Source: Herbinix sp. (lineage in GTDB: Bacteria; Bacillota; Clostridia; Lachnospirales; Lachnospiraceae). Taken from it: 64,000 bases of DNA. Position 1 is the stretch's first letter, and each line of letters opens with the position of its first letter. Below the pieces are notes generated by a model. The model made no database searches. It worked only from the letters and a program-made list of their open reading frames with translations, and was not told the DNA's origin. The DNA lies in assembly GCA_029240245.1 (NCBI GenBank), contig JARBTJ010000002.1:1-64000 (forward strand). Direction: 5' to 3'. A program made the translations under genes and the position numbers. Below, piece by piece: positions 39,413 through 48,181 of this stretch.

Positions 39413-39910
39413 TTATATTTTAGTTTTAAGTATTTTGATAAACCCTCTCCGATTAATCTCAGCATACACAATACTATATAGGTGGCTCAACTGACAGAAT
39501 CCACTATGATTAATCTTAGTAAGGTAGCGCTCATAATAATCAATGTGGTGTATACCAAAAGAACTAAAATAGCGGTGAATTAACGGATTTTGCCACACTT
39601 CTTCGGCAGTTGCATACTCTGCTAAAATCTCACCACGTTTTCCTGTGTAACCGAGGATTATGCGGTAGGCTGCTGGACGGCTTAAATCATGTTTGACAAT
39701 TAGTGGTCTGCCTGTAACAGCTGTAATCTTAGGGTTGCGGTCGCATAACTTATACAAGGCACCCTCGCTTATACCCAACGTTGGGGCTAGACTGCAGATA
39801 GTGTATTCGGTCGATAGCCACTCGATGAGCTGGGCTACACCATCAGGAGTTTTTAGTAATATAAGCTTTTCTGGGGTGGGTAGAGATAGGAAATCTTCGG
39901 ATAAAACCAT
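39413..39910 (-). CDS. Hypothetical 165-residue protein with HTH-like segment
   Basis: The segment EYTICSLAPTLGISEGALYKLCDRNPKITA resembles a helix-turn-helix near residues 35-65. The rest (GKRGEILAEYATAEEVWQNP) is not recognised. AGGAGG overlaps the stop codon of the preceding 40-residue ORF, so they are translationally linked. Confidence 0.6.
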   Translation of the reverse strand: MVLSEDFLSLPTPEKLILLKTPDGVAQLIEWLSTEYTICSLAPTLGISEGALYKLCDRNPKITAVTGRPLIVKHDLSRPAAYRIILGYTGKRGEILAEYATAEEVWQNPLIHRYFSSFGIHHIDYYERYLTKINHSGFCQLSHLYSIVYAEINRRGFIKILKTKI

Positions 39911-39924
39911 TCTAGGAACACCTC

Positions 39925-40047
39925 CTATTCTGTAGGTTCTGTAAGTTGTTCTCTTTCTGCTGAGTGCATAAGCTCCTTTTTTATATTTATTAAATTAAGG
40001 GTTGCAATGGCAAAGGCAGTAAACCATAAGATTTTTAGTAGTAACAT
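39925..40047 (-). CDS. Small 40-residue membrane peptide
   Basis: The ORF reads MLLLKILWFTAFAIATLNLI, then a charged tail ending EQLTEPTE. GGAGG lies 9 bases upstream of the ATG at 40047, and its TAG stop is embedded in the next gene's Shine-Dalgarno sequence. A single membrane helix is likely. Function unknown. Confidence 0.65.
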   Translation of the reverse strand: MLLLKILWFTAFAIATLNLINIKKELMHSAEREQLTEPTE

Positions 40048-40095
40048 TTTTAGCACCTCCTAATGATAATGTTTTATATCATGTGTGACTATTAG

Positions 40096-41094
40096 TCACC
40101 AACCGCCACACGTTGCCGAACCACACCCTATGTACCCTTCTGAGCAAACTGAAGCATCGGAATACCAACTTCCATAAGTTATCCTACCCTCAGTGGCTTT
40201 AGGTGGTACTGTACCCCAACATATATCAACTGCCTGTAAGCTCGCCACGCCATTATGCACCACTACAACAAGCTCAGACCAGTATTCTTCGCTTTTGTGG
40301 TTGCCTGGGCTTGCGTACCACACTAGCTCCTTAATACAGTACAAGCCATCGGATAAATCGGATAAATCTATTTCGTAGGATAGAGTTTTTGGTCGCTTAG
40401 CATCAGCATCAGCATCAGCACCAAAAGGGTCTGGAGCTAGGATTAAGGTATCACTATTAATGACAGCTGCATTTTTCACAAATATTTTGGTATCATCAAG
40501 ATTTCCTCGTGATTCTGCATATGCCAGCCCATCCTCACCTACATAGGCATCCATTCCTTTGGTCGGCTTAAAAAGCTGAAATTTGCCTCGCACCGAGTAT
40601 ACATGTTTTGTACTACTAACATCATTTTTACCTGTGATTTTTAGCGTATTATTTTTTACGCTTACTGAGTACAAATCAGAGCCTAATCCCTCTAAATAAA
40701 CATCCCAATTTGACTTAATTTTGACTCCCTGCGTATAGTCTAGCCCGACAGCATAAGATGGAAAGCCTACGAGTTCCCATAGATTGCATGGGCGTGGCAC
40801 CTCCACGCCAGAGCGTATCATCGTACAGTCCTTTGCAAGCTCTTCTTCCCAAGTTTTACCTCCGGGCATGTGTGGGTCATTTCCTCCGTATTTATCCCAC
40901 TCATTTTTTAAAGTTCTCATGCGACTTTTATCCCAACCAGTCAAGGTACTTATGTATTTCTCCCATGCAGTATCTAACTTAGCTCTGACTTTTTCCACTT
41001 CTGTGGTTGTTGCTGCACTAACTGTAGGTGTATGTTGTGGTGCTAGGGTTATTAAGACTGCAAATAAAACTACGAATGATATAATCTTTTTCAT
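40096..41094 (-). CDS. Secreted protein of unknown function
   Basis: This 332-residue protein has a clear signal peptide (KKIISFVVLFAVLITLAP, cleavage probably after VSAA). The mature part contains many aromatic residues and ends in a cysteine-rich EGYIGCGSATCGGW. AGGAGG precedes the ATG. It lies in the block of exported proteins from 36.7 to 46.6 kb. Confidence 0.7.
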   Translation of the reverse strand: MKKIISFVVLFAVLITLAPQHTPTVSAATTTEVEKVRAKLDTAWEKYISTLTGWDKSRMRTLKNEWDKYGGNDPHMPGGKTWEEELAKDCTMIRSGVEVPRPCNLWELVGFPSYAVGLDYTQGVKIKSNWDVYLEGLGSDLYSVSVKNNTLKITGKNDVSSTKHVYSVRGKFQLFKPTKGMDAYVGEDGLAYAESRGNLDDTKIFVKNAAVINSDTLILAPDPFGADADADAKRPKTLSYEIDLSDLSDGLYCIKELVWYASPGNHKSEEYWSELVVVVHNGVASLQAVDICWGTVPPKATEGRITYGSWYSDASVCSEGYIGCGSATCGGW

Positions 41095-41114
41095 AAGTAT
41101 GTACCTCCTTTGAG

Positions 41115-41141
41115 AACCCTCTGAAATGTTATCAGAGGGTT
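41115..41141 (-). terminator. Hairpin preceding the 332-residue secreted protein gene
   Basis: AACCCTCTGA (41115-41124) pairs with TCAGAGGGTT (41132-41141). It is the near twin of the hairpin at 39367-39388 and also stands immediately before AAAGGAGGTACATA. An attenuator or processing site for the downstream gene is plausible. Confidence 0.65.
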
Positions 41142-41209
41142 TAAATAGGTTTGCATGAGTTGCTATAAATCTTATGGTAAATACTGGTTTAAGGTATTGT
41201 ATATCTCAA

Positions 41210-41755
41210 TTATGCTAAAATCGTTACTACCATCCTAGCCTTGCTCGTACCTATGCGGTCATTAGTAGCAGGGTCAACGGTGTAAAGATACATGATGCAG
41301 TCATATACACCCTTAGGTAAGTCGACTAAAAGCTTACAGGACTCTATTTTGTGCCCTGCTTTAACACCACACGAATAAATCAACTGGTCGGTATCTATGG
41401 TGCGTATTTCCAGCATTTGTGCGTATTTGTTGTTCTTACCGTTCGCAAATATAAACTTTCCTTCAGCTTGGCCATCGGCAAATGTTAAACTGGTGCTAAA
41501 TGCTAAGGCTGCTTCATTTTCATCAACTGCCTGATTGAGGGTTGCTACAATTTCTGCTTCTTCTTTCTTTCGAATATCACCTTCTGTTGTGTCGCCTGCT
41601 ATAAAATTGATTTTGTCATCATCAACAGGGAGAGAGGTGCTGTCTGCACCCTTTATCCCAAAAAGCAGATAAGCTAAAAACCCTGCCAATAAAAGCGCTA
41701 GAATAGCTAGCCCTGCAAACAAAACTTTCTCACGCTTTTCCTTCTGGTTTGTCAT
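41210..41755 (-). CDS. Single-span surface protein
   Basis: This 181-residue protein has one membrane helix near the N terminus (FAGLAILALLLAGFLAYLLF) after a charged cytoplasmic start. A ~140-residue extracellular domain ends KARMVVTILA. GGAGG precedes the ATG, and 14 bp separate it from the 178-residue gene. No family recognised. Confidence 0.65.
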   Translation of the reverse strand: MTNQKEKREKVLFAGLAILALLLAGFLAYLLFGIKGADSTSLPVDDDKINFIAGDTTEGDIRKKEEAEIVATLNQAVDENEAALAFSTSLTFADGQAEGKFIFANGKNNKYAQMLEIRTIDTDQLIYSCGVKAGHKIESCKLLVDLPKGVYDCIMYLYTVDPATNDRIGTSKARMVVTILA

Positions 41756-41769
41756 AATTTTAGCCTCCC

Positions 41770-42306
41770 TTAGTCATTCCATCCGATTGTAAAAATCACC
41801 TCAGCAACTTGTACTCCAACCATTTCGTCTTTTTGCGCTGGTAACACAGCATCATAAGTCAAAGGTAATGATTGACCCTTTGTTATCACGATAGCACCGC
41901 TTGAAAAATTATCTGTGTTTGCACCTGTGGTTAAGATATTAGTAGCAGCAAGATTTAGCGAAAAACCGACGTTTTTACCACCTACCGTTGCACTAGCATT
42001 ATCAAGGCTGTTATAATCCACCGTACTCCAACCATTAGCACCTTTAATTTCGATGTCGGTGATTTTGATTGGTCCGGCACCGTGATTTGTGATTGAGGCA
42101 TTATCGGCTACCATTACCTCACCATCCTCGGTCATGGTAATCGGTAAGCTCAGTGGGATAGTTACACGTAAGATTTGGGTTTCGACTGTTAGGTCAACAG
42201 GTGTAGTGCCAGCACCAGCTGCTGTAATCTCGGAAGCAGAAACAGGTGATGAGGTTGCAAATAAAAGTGTTAATGAGAGTAGGGTTGCGATAACTTTCTT
42301 TTTCAT
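41770..42306 (-). CDS. Secreted beta-rich surface protein
   Basis: This 178-residue protein has a signal peptide (KKKVIATLLSLTLLFATSSPVSA). The mature domain (VETQILRVTIPLSLPITMTE...ITNHGAGPIKITDIEI) is clearly similar to the N-terminal domain of the next protein, 42361-44097. It resembles WxL-like cell-wall-associated domains in style and ends VAEVIFTIGWND. The paralogy of neighbours indicates local duplication. Confidence 0.65.
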   Translation of the reverse strand: MKKKVIATLLSLTLLFATSSPVSASEITAAGAGTTPVDLTVETQILRVTIPLSLPITMTEDGEVMVADNASITNHGAGPIKITDIEIKGANGWSTVDYNSLDNASATVGGKNVGFSLNLAATNILTTGANTDNFSSGAIVITKGQSLPLTYDAVLPAQKDEMVGVQVAEVIFTIGWND

Positions 42307-42360
42307 AGGTTGTTTCCTCCTTAAATTTTGATGTGCGAGTGGGTAAACCCGCCCGCTATG

Positions 42361-44097
42361 TTATTTGGTTGTGAATACTAACCCTACTGGCTTGTTACTG
42401 ATAGAGTTAAAAGTACTAGCAATTCCGGTAGTTTTCGTATAGCCAGTAGTCGCTGTAGAGTAAGAAAACATATTGGTCATAGTAGGTGTTGGATAGCCTA
42501 AATCAAAGGTACTTAGGTCAAGTGTCAATACTTTAGACCCCTCAAACATACTGCTATAATTTGTAACCTGATAAGTGCTAAAGGTGTTGAGGTTGATGGT
42601 TGTTGCAGCGGAATTCTTGAACATTGCTTGCAAATTTGTGACGGAGGCCGTAATGAACATAGTCAGGTCGAGTACTTCGGCTTTAGAGCCCTCAAACATC
42701 GAGGTCATTGATATAAGTTTACTTGTATCAAAGCCACTTCCAAAATTAATGGTTGTAGCTTCGCAATTCCTAAACATATACATCATGCCAGTGGTATTAC
42801 TCGTCACAAAATTTGTTAGGTCAAGCGCTTCGACTTTAGCTCCCTCAAACATCGAATTCATATTTAGTACAGAGGCCGTGTTGTAACTGCCGTCAAAACT
42901 GATACTACGTGCTTCACAATTCTTAAACATTCCACTCATTGACGTAACTTTACTCGTTTCGAAATTCGTTAAGTCGAGTGACAAGACTTTTGAGTTTGCG
43001 AATAAATTCTGCATATTAGTAACATTACTGGTGTTTGTTGCACTTAGGTCAATAACGGAAGCACTAGAATTACTAAAAGCTGCTGTCATATTAGTGACAT
43101 TTCTGGTATCCATTGAACTTAAGTCGAGCGATAATGCCTTGGAATCAGCAAACATATTACTCATATCTACAAGATTGCTCGTAGAAAATCCGGAAAGGTC
43201 AAGTGACAACGCTTGGCTTCCGCTGAACATTTTTGCCATTGTCGTGACGGAGGTCGTGTTAAGGTCAAGTTCGAGGGTATCTGAGCTGGTATTCTGAAAC
43301 ATCTGCTCCATTGTCGTAATATTGGGATTTTCAGAGATAACTCCCTTTATGCCTGTATTTGCAAACATATTACGATAACTAGTGACGTTAACCCCCTTAA
43401 TCGTAGCTGGCATTATTATATTCTCGGCTGTACCGATGTACATAAATCCACCATCGTAATCGCCTTCAAAATCAGAATCCGCTGCAAGGACATAACCGGC
43501 TGGATAACCCGTTTCGGGGTCTGTCTCTCCGGGGTCAGTTACTTCAGGGTCCTCAGGGTCAGGTACTTCGGGGTCGATTGCTGCCTCATCGGAGTACCAG
43601 TCGACTGTTATTATCATTTCACCTATTTTTATGGCATTTAAGGCTTCTTTTTGCGGTGAAACTTCTGCATCAAACTCCAATAAAAGACTTTCACCACCGT
43701 TAATCGGGGTAGGAAAGGTTAAGGCACCCAGAGCTGGGTCCATACCATTTAGGGTCATATTAAAATGCTTAAGTCCTGACTTATAATTTATGTAATCTGT
43801 ACTGACTGGGTCTAATGTCCAGCCGTTATCAGGTACGACCTCAAGACTTAGCACCTGTATAGGACCAGCTGAATTATTTGTTATTTGCAAGTTGTCAGGC
43901 GTAAATACGTTACCATCTGCGTCTACATATATCATGACTGCTAGTGGCAGGGTGACATTCATCAAAGTCGCTTCTGTGGTTAAAACTGCACTGGTTGTTG
44001 CTTCTCCGGGAGCAGATACCTCCGACGCAAAAGCTTGTGTGGTACTACTTGCCAATAAAATCATCACTGCAAGTAGTGTGGATAGTATCTTTCTCAT
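42361..44097 (-). CDS. BspA-like (DUF285) leucine-rich surface protein
   Basis: This 578-residue protein has a signal peptide (ILSTLLAVMILLASSTTQAFAS) and a beta-rich N-terminal domain shared with the 178-residue neighbour. A Pro/Asp/Glu linker (DPEVPDPEDPEVTDPGETDP) is followed by about thirteen repeats of the pattern 'LDLSxFxTSxVTxMxxMFxxSxA', typical of BspA/DUF285 domains that form extended surface solenoids used in adhesion. GGAGG lies 9 bases before the ATG. The upstream 53-residue ORF overlaps its start. Confidence 0.85.
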   Translation of the reverse strand: MRKILSTLLAVMILLASSTTQAFASEVSAPGEATTSAVLTTEATLMNVTLPLAVMIYVDADGNVFTPDNLQITNNSAGPIQVLSLEVVPDNGWTLDPVSTDYINYKSGLKHFNMTLNGMDPALGALTFPTPINGGESLLLEFDAEVSPQKEALNAIKIGEMIITVDWYSDEAAIDPEVPDPEDPEVTDPGETDPETGYPAGYVLAADSDFEGDYDGGFMYIGTAENIIMPATIKGVNVTSYRNMFANTGIKGVISENPNITTMEQMFQNTSSDTLELDLNTTSVTTMAKMFSGSQALSLDLSGFSTSNLVDMSNMFADSKALSLDLSSMDTRNVTNMTAAFSNSSASVIDLSATNTSNVTNMQNLFANSKVLSLDLTNFETSKVTSMSGMFKNCEARSISFDGSYNTASVLNMNSMFEGAKVEALDLTNFVTSNTTGMMYMFRNCEATTINFGSGFDTSKLISMTSMFEGSKAEVLDLTMFITASVTNLQAMFKNSAATTINLNTFSTYQVTNYSSMFEGSKVLTLDLSTFDLGYPTPTMTNMFSYSTATTGYTKTTGIASTFNSISNKPVGLVFTTK

Positions 44098-44206
44098 TGT
44101 TTTTCACCTCCTTATTTTTTAGTTGCTTGAGTCCATTTAAAGCATTGATTGTAAAAAACGCTATAGTAAGCAACACAATGTTAATGAGATTCTCTAAGAT
44201 TGTCAT
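44045..44206 (-). CDS. Small 53-residue membrane peptide overlapping the BspA-like gene
   Basis: The ORF reads MTILENLINIVLLTIAFFTI (a membrane helix), then a basic region, and ends CSDDFIGK. AGGAGG lies 8 bases upstream of the ATG at 44206. It overlaps the first 53 bp of the BspA-like gene in another frame, whose own Shine-Dalgarno sequence lies inside it, suggesting translational coupling. Confidence 0.6.
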   Translation of the reverse strand: MTILENLINIVLLTIAFFTINALNGLKQLKNKEVKNNEKDTIHTTCSDDFIGK

Positions 44207-44220
44207 TGGTTACGCCTCCT

Positions 44221-44400
44221 TTATCCTTTTAAACTGCCGTAATTGTTATCGTGCATTGGTATGCGGTCAAAAAGCTTTGCTTGCTCAATCTCGGCGTCCC
44301 GTATGTCCTGAGGTGGCTTAAAAAGGCTTGCTAAATAACTGGGCTTTGGTGATTCTTTTGGGGCTGGGGTTGATAGCTTTTTGTAATCCTTATTAATCAT
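44221..44400 (-). CDS. Small 59-residue protein, unknown
   Basis: The ORF begins MINKDYKKLSTPAPKESPKP and ends MHDNNYGSLKG. Its ATG overlaps the TGA of the HTH gene (ATGA), and GGAGGAGG lies just upstream, so it is translationally coupled. No family recognised. Confidence 0.65.
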   Translation of the reverse strand: MINKDYKKLSTPAPKESPKPSYLASLFKPPQDIRDAEIEQAKLFDRIPMHDNNYGSLKG

Positions 44401-44609
44401 TTTTTTGCCTCCTCCTTGGAGTGCATTGATGCCTGTGCTTCGGTACCCAGAACCTGTTCCACAGCCTGTAAATCAAAAAGTAGTTTACCTCGTGGGATGT
44501 TGTTCAGTCTGATATGTGGAAATCTTCCAGAATGAGCTCCCCTTCTGAGAGTGGTTACCGAAATTCCTGTTAAGCGAGAAATCTCGGTAATATCGGTGTA
44601 TTGTGCCAT
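44397..44609 (-). CDS. Excisionase/MerR-like HTH protein
   Basis: The 70 residues contain a single winged HTH-like domain (TDITEISRLTGISVTTLRRG...LLFDLQAVEQVL). Such small proteins act as excisionases or local regulators. It is one of three in this element, so any could be a directionality factor. AGGAGG precedes the ATG. It starts a small operon with the 59-, 53- and 578-residue genes. Confidence 0.75.
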   Translation of the reverse strand: MAQYTDITEISRLTGISVTTLRRGAHSGRFPHIRLNNIPRGKLLFDLQAVEQVLGTEAQASMHSKEEAKK

Positions 44610-44742
44610 AATTTTTAACCTCCTTTTGAAAAAATTTGTAATTGTTTTTGATTCTTTATAATTCTTTTACCATGCAGGGCCTGATTTAAAATTCAATTCA
44701 TGAACCAAAAAAAATATATATTTTATTTTAAAGACAAAAAAT

Positions 44743-44775
44743 ACCCCCAGAAGGGTCTTTAGGACCTCTGAGGGT
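44743..44775 (-). terminator. Terminator after the 191-residue secreted protein gene
   Basis: On the minus strand ACCCTCAGA pairs with TTCTGGGGGT and is followed by ATTTTTTG. It separates the gene at 44834 from the HTH gene. Confidence 0.7.
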
Positions 44776-44833
44776 TTATGTATCATATTATATTTAATTA
44801 GCTTATTTAGTCAAATAAAACGCTATTATGCTA

Positions 44834-45409
44834 TTATTTTACCACGATGAATACGGGTGTCAGTTCGTCACTCATTTCATCATCCGAATCGTCTGCATAT
44901 GCCTGTACAAATAAAACATATGTACCAGCCTTCGTTATCTTCTGAGTGCTTCCATCTGCATAGCCCCAGAAATCACTCGGTATAGTGTCATACTTCATTG
45001 AGTAATCATATGCCCATGCTTCTGTATCAAAGGCGTAGTATTTGTCGGTTCTTGTTACCGTGTTGGTCTTAATCTTTTTAGAGTCAAATGCCATATAAAA
45101 ATCATAAACTCCGGCGTGTTTATCTCCTTTATTAGGTTGTAGTGTTATCGTTACAGGAGCTTTACAATAGATAACTTTACTCTTTTTTCCGGCGATGGTT
45201 TCATTTCCGAGTTTAACTGAGTAATCTTTCGTTTTCTGAGAGGTTACATTGGTGACTTTCACCGTAATAGGTGTTATAGCATCTTTACTAGTATAAGAAT
45301 TGAATGTGACAGTTTTGGTGCTGGTTTTGGTGGCTGCCATAGCCGGGGATGTTAGGGAAAGGGCTAATAATAAGGTTAATAATACGGATAAAATACTCTT
45401 TTTCTTCAT
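44834..45409 (-). CDS. Secreted protein of unknown function
   Basis: This 191-residue protein has a signal peptide (KSILSVLLTLLLALSLTSPAMA). It is followed by a small beta-rich domain ending DDEMSDELTPVFIVVK. AAGGAG precedes the ATG. Terminators on both sides make it a single-gene unit. No family recognised. Confidence 0.65.
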   Translation of the reverse strand: MKKKSILSVLLTLLLALSLTSPAMAATKTSTKTVTFNSYTSKDAITPITVKVTNVTSQKTKDYSVKLGNETIAGKKSKVIYCKAPVTITLQPNKGDKHAGVYDFYMAFDSKKIKTNTVTRTDKYYAFDTEAWAYDYSMKYDTIPSDFWGYADGSTQKITKAGTYVLFVQAYADDSDDEMSDELTPVFIVVK

Positions 45410-45557
45410 TGTTATTCTCCTTTGTTGGTGGTTTTACCATATTTTGCTAAAGTATAGCGCAGATTAATAAGCATTTCAACAGGGCTATAGTAAAAGAGGC
45501 AAATAATTCATATACGTCTTCATCAAACTCGTAATTATGAATAAATCTGCCTACAGA

Positions 45558-45600
45558 CAAGACAAAGCACCTCAAAAATTTGTTGAGGTGCTTTGTCTTG
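45558..45600. terminator. Perfect 18-bp terminator hairpin
   Basis: CAAGACAAAGCACCTCAA (45558-45575) and its exact complement (45583-45600) are separated by 7 bases. It follows the transglutaminase-like gene and would terminate it on the minus strand. Confidence 0.8.
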
Positions 45601-45640
45601 TAAATATTTTATAATGTACTGTATATAAGTATGTTTGCCC

Positions 45641-46648
45641 CTAAATCCTCTGCCACTTTGCATAAAGTGTGGTGTTCTTAGTAACCTTAGACTTGGTAAA
45701 ATCCCATTTCTTTGTTAATTTGCTATCGGTATACCAAGCCACAAACTTATAACCTTTTCGTGTGGGTGATTTCGGCTTTGTAATCGTTGCCTTTGCTGTT
45801 ACTGTCACAGCCTTTACGATTGTACCGTGGTTGGAGTTGAAAGTAACTTCGTATTTCTTTGCCACAGGTAATGGCTTAACATAGATAAGAGCCGTCTGTG
45901 AATCAACTTTCAGAGTATTAAGCTTGAACGGTTTCGTATAATGCTTATCCAAATAGAGTTCTTTAATATCGAAACTGTAGGTTGAGTTCACCAAACCGTT
46001 AAAAGGAAAGTTCTTTACTTCTTTGAGCATTTTATCATTATCATAATCATAAAAGTATAATGAACCATTCCAAGCTTCTTCGTCTTGGTTCTTGATGTCA
46101 GGTCCTACAGAATGGTCCTGTGACCACTCAGACATAGGTAAGTCGAACTCTCCCCAAGTTGAGTCAACATAAACCCATCTGTTATCTACATATACTTCAT
46201 TCCATTCATGTCCGTCCCAACCATACGCATTTTTAGCACCGCCAGCTACCGTTTTAGCTGGTAAGCCAACTGCATTTAATAAATTTTGTGTCGTAGCTGC
46301 ATAGCCCACACAGGTAAATTGCATATATCCGTTCTTTTCAAATTCCCTAAAACCATTAGAACCCTCATCAGAATAGATACTATTCTCAACTACCCAATTA
46401 AATATAGCCTGTGCCTTATCATACTCGTTTGTGATACCAACTGTAATCTTGTTTGCCCACTTTACGTATAACGGGTCATCATAATAGGGACCATACTTAT
46501 AATAATCAAGTGCATAAGCATCTGTTCTTTCGTTTTTGGTATCTTCTAATGCTTGTTCATACAGACTGTTATCGGCTGCATAAGCTACGCTTGAAAAAGA
46601 AAGTGCTGTAAGTACCATAACTGCTACTGTTAATAATATTTTTTTCAT
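45641..46648 (-). CDS. Secreted transglutaminase-like protein with InlB-type repeat
   Basis: This 335-residue protein has a signal peptide (ILLTVAVMVLTALSFSSVAY). The transglutaminase-like core has the Cys in GYMQFTCVGYAATTQNLLNA, the His in DGHEWNEVYVDNRWVYVD and the Asp in DSTWGEFD, a full Cys-His-Asp triad. The C terminus is one Listeria-Bacteroides repeat (FNSNHGTIVKAVTV...RKGYKFVAWYTD). It probably processes or cross-links extracellular protein. It has its own promoter at 46684. Confidence 0.85.
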   Translation of the reverse strand: MKKILLTVAVMVLTALSFSSVAYAADNSLYEQALEDTKNERTDAYALDYYKYGPYYDDPLYVKWANKITVGITNEYDKAQAIFNWVVENSIYSDEGSNGFREFEKNGYMQFTCVGYAATTQNLLNAVGLPAKTVAGGAKNAYGWDGHEWNEVYVDNRWVYVDSTWGEFDLPMSEWSQDHSVGPDIKNQDEEAWNGSLYFYDYDNDKMLKEVKNFPFNGLVNSTYSFDIKELYLDKHYTKPFKLNTLKVDSQTALIYVKPLPVAKKYEVTFNSNHGTIVKAVTVTAKATITKPKSPTRKGYKFVAWYTDSKLTKKWDFTKSKVTKNTTLYAKWQRI

Positions 46649-46683
46649 ACTATAACCTCCCTTAAAAACCCGCTATTGCTGTA

Positions 46684-46712
46684 AATATACAATATTTAGG
46701 GATATATTGCAA
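46684..46712 (-). promoter_or_regulatory. Promoter of the transglutaminase-like gene
   Basis: Minus strand TTGCAA (46707-46712), a 17-bp spacer and TATATT (46684-46689), 36 bp from the start codon. Confidence 0.65.
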
Positions 46713-46765
46713 CAAAATACAATTAAAATCGGTAAAATATTCCACAGGCATCCGATAAAACACTT

Positions 46766-47194
46766 TTAATTCTCAAATCCATAGTATGATTCAGGTGGTA
46801 TCTCGGTAGGTGCTGTATAACGCAACCCTTTGAGCCTATACACCTCTGAGGTCGGCACTCGTAGGTGTTGACCTCCACCAGTAACAATACCTTTTATGAT
46901 TTTGTTGTTGTACCATTCTCTGATTGTTTTTCGGGTCACCCCCAACATAAGTGCGGCTTCGTGGGGAAGTAAGTAAGGGTCTAAATCAGAGGTGTCAGTT
47001 GTTACGGTTACATTTGTTACGGTGTCATTTGTTACGGTTACACTTGTTTCATTTGTTGCAGGCATTAAAATTACCTTTACAGATGCACCAAATGCCTGTG
47101 CATCTTGCTTCGCCTGAGCTACTTGTGCCTCTTGTGCTTGTTTCAAAAGGTCAACATCAAACAAATCTGATTTACGTACTTTTATATTTGACAT
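46766..47194 (-). CDS. Excisionase-type HTH protein with Thr/Val repeat linker
   Basis: This 142-residue protein has a basic/coiled N-terminal part and a repetitive linker (SVTVTNDTVTNVTVTTDTSD) encoded by GTTACGGTTACA-like DNA repeats. The C-terminal DNA-binding domain is of the excisionase type (LLPHEAALMLGVTRKTIREWYNNK). AAAGGAGG precedes the ATG. It is 20 bp downstream of the HNH gene, so the two probably form an operon. Confidence 0.75.
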   Translation of the reverse strand: MSNIKVRKSDLFDVDLLKQAQEAQVAQAKQDAQAFGASVKVILMPATNETSVTVTNDTVTNVTVTTDTSDLDPYLLPHEAALMLGVTRKTIREWYNNKIIKGIVTGGGQHLRVPTSEVYRLKGLRYTAPTEIPPESYYGFEN

Positions 47195-47214
47195 ATTCGT
47201 TTACCTCCTTTGTT

Positions 47215-48015
47215 TTATAAAATCATTATCTTAATTGCACTTTTTAAATATAAGGCCGATAAAATCTGGTACACATTTAAACCCTCAATATTAACAGAGT
47301 CATATTTACCGTTAAGACATCTTATCCACAGGAGTTTGGTATCAACAGGGAGCTGAGCTTCTGAAAGCTGGGTGAGCATAAGCTGAGTGTAAGGGATGCC
47401 GTTGATGGCTGAGGTAAAGACGCTCCTATCGCCGTAGTTAAAGTAAGCTTCATCGAAAATACTGTTTACTAGCTCCTCACCTAGTGCATATACGAGTGCT
47501 CCATAAGTACCAGCTCCTCTATATAATGCGCTATGGATTCTTCTGTGTTCTTTCCGGGTAACAGGTATGAGATTAACGATGCTGTTATCTTGGCGATTAC
47601 GATTCAGATGATGTACATCTATTACAGCCTTAGTTATATCACAGTCATACTGTATAGCAGCTCTTCGAAGTGCATCCTCGAATAGATTTCTGTGAAAATC
47701 CGATAAAATACTGTTGATTATATGTACTCTACCTTGACGATATAGGGATTCCGTAACTTCCGGGTCCGGGTCTTCGAAATAAACAGGTGTGTAAACATAT
47801 TCATCGGGGTCGTCGTGACGCTTATTGTGCTTGCGTTGCTTGTAATACGCTGATACTGGGGTTACAATACCTGTGGCCAGGTCTATTAAGCTACTGCACC
47901 CGTTAGAATAGGTGATTTTAGATTTAAGAAAACCTAGGGGTGTGACTGCATCGGATGCAGTGAGGGATAGGCAGTTACGAGTTAAAATCATAGAATCTGC
48001 TGTTTGGTATGTCAT
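47215..48015 (-). CDS. HNH endonuclease-domain protein
   Basis: The 266-residue protein contains the HNH signature VDVHHLNRNRQDNSIVNLIP, then TRKEHRRIH, near residues 130-165. The HH, N and H ligand residues are kept. Flanking parts are unrecognised. AGGAGG precedes the ATG. It could be a homing-type nuclease or part of a defence function. Confidence 0.75.
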   Translation of the reverse strand: MTYQTADSMILTRNCLSLTASDAVTPLGFLKSKITYSNGCSSLIDLATGIVTPVSAYYKQRKHNKRHDDPDEYVYTPVYFEDPDPEVTESLYRQGRVHIINSILSDFHRNLFEDALRRAAIQYDCDITKAVIDVHHLNRNRQDNSIVNLIPVTRKEHRRIHSALYRGAGTYGALVYALGEELVNSIFDEAYFNYGDRSVFTSAINGIPYTQLMLTQLSEAQLPVDTKLLWIRCLNGKYDSVNIEGLNVYQILSALYLKSAIKIMIL

Positions 48016-48138
48016 AGTGGTTGTCCTCCTAATATTTTTGTTGGTTAGTGCCCGCCAAATACCGTGGAGTCTGCCTTAAAACAAGGGCTATGATTATTAT
48101 TCGCATCAACAGATAAATATGTTCTTAAATCTTATGAT

Positions 48139-48162
48139 GGCCGCCCATTTTCGTGGACGGCC
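48139..48162 (-). promoter_or_regulatory. Orphan copy of the GGCC leader hairpin
   Basis: GGCCGCCCA and TGGACGGCC pair (one G-U) around TTTTCG. This matches the leader hairpin at 48757-48779, but no gene starts directly downstream. It lies after the stop of the 185-residue gene, perhaps marking a lost gene. Confidence 0.55.
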
Positions 48163-48181
48163 GTACTTTTAATATATTTAA

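Noticed and set aside
42575-43297. Plus-strand ORFs opposite the BspA-like gene
   Set aside because: They mirror the leucine-rich repeat codons and lack ribosome binding sites.
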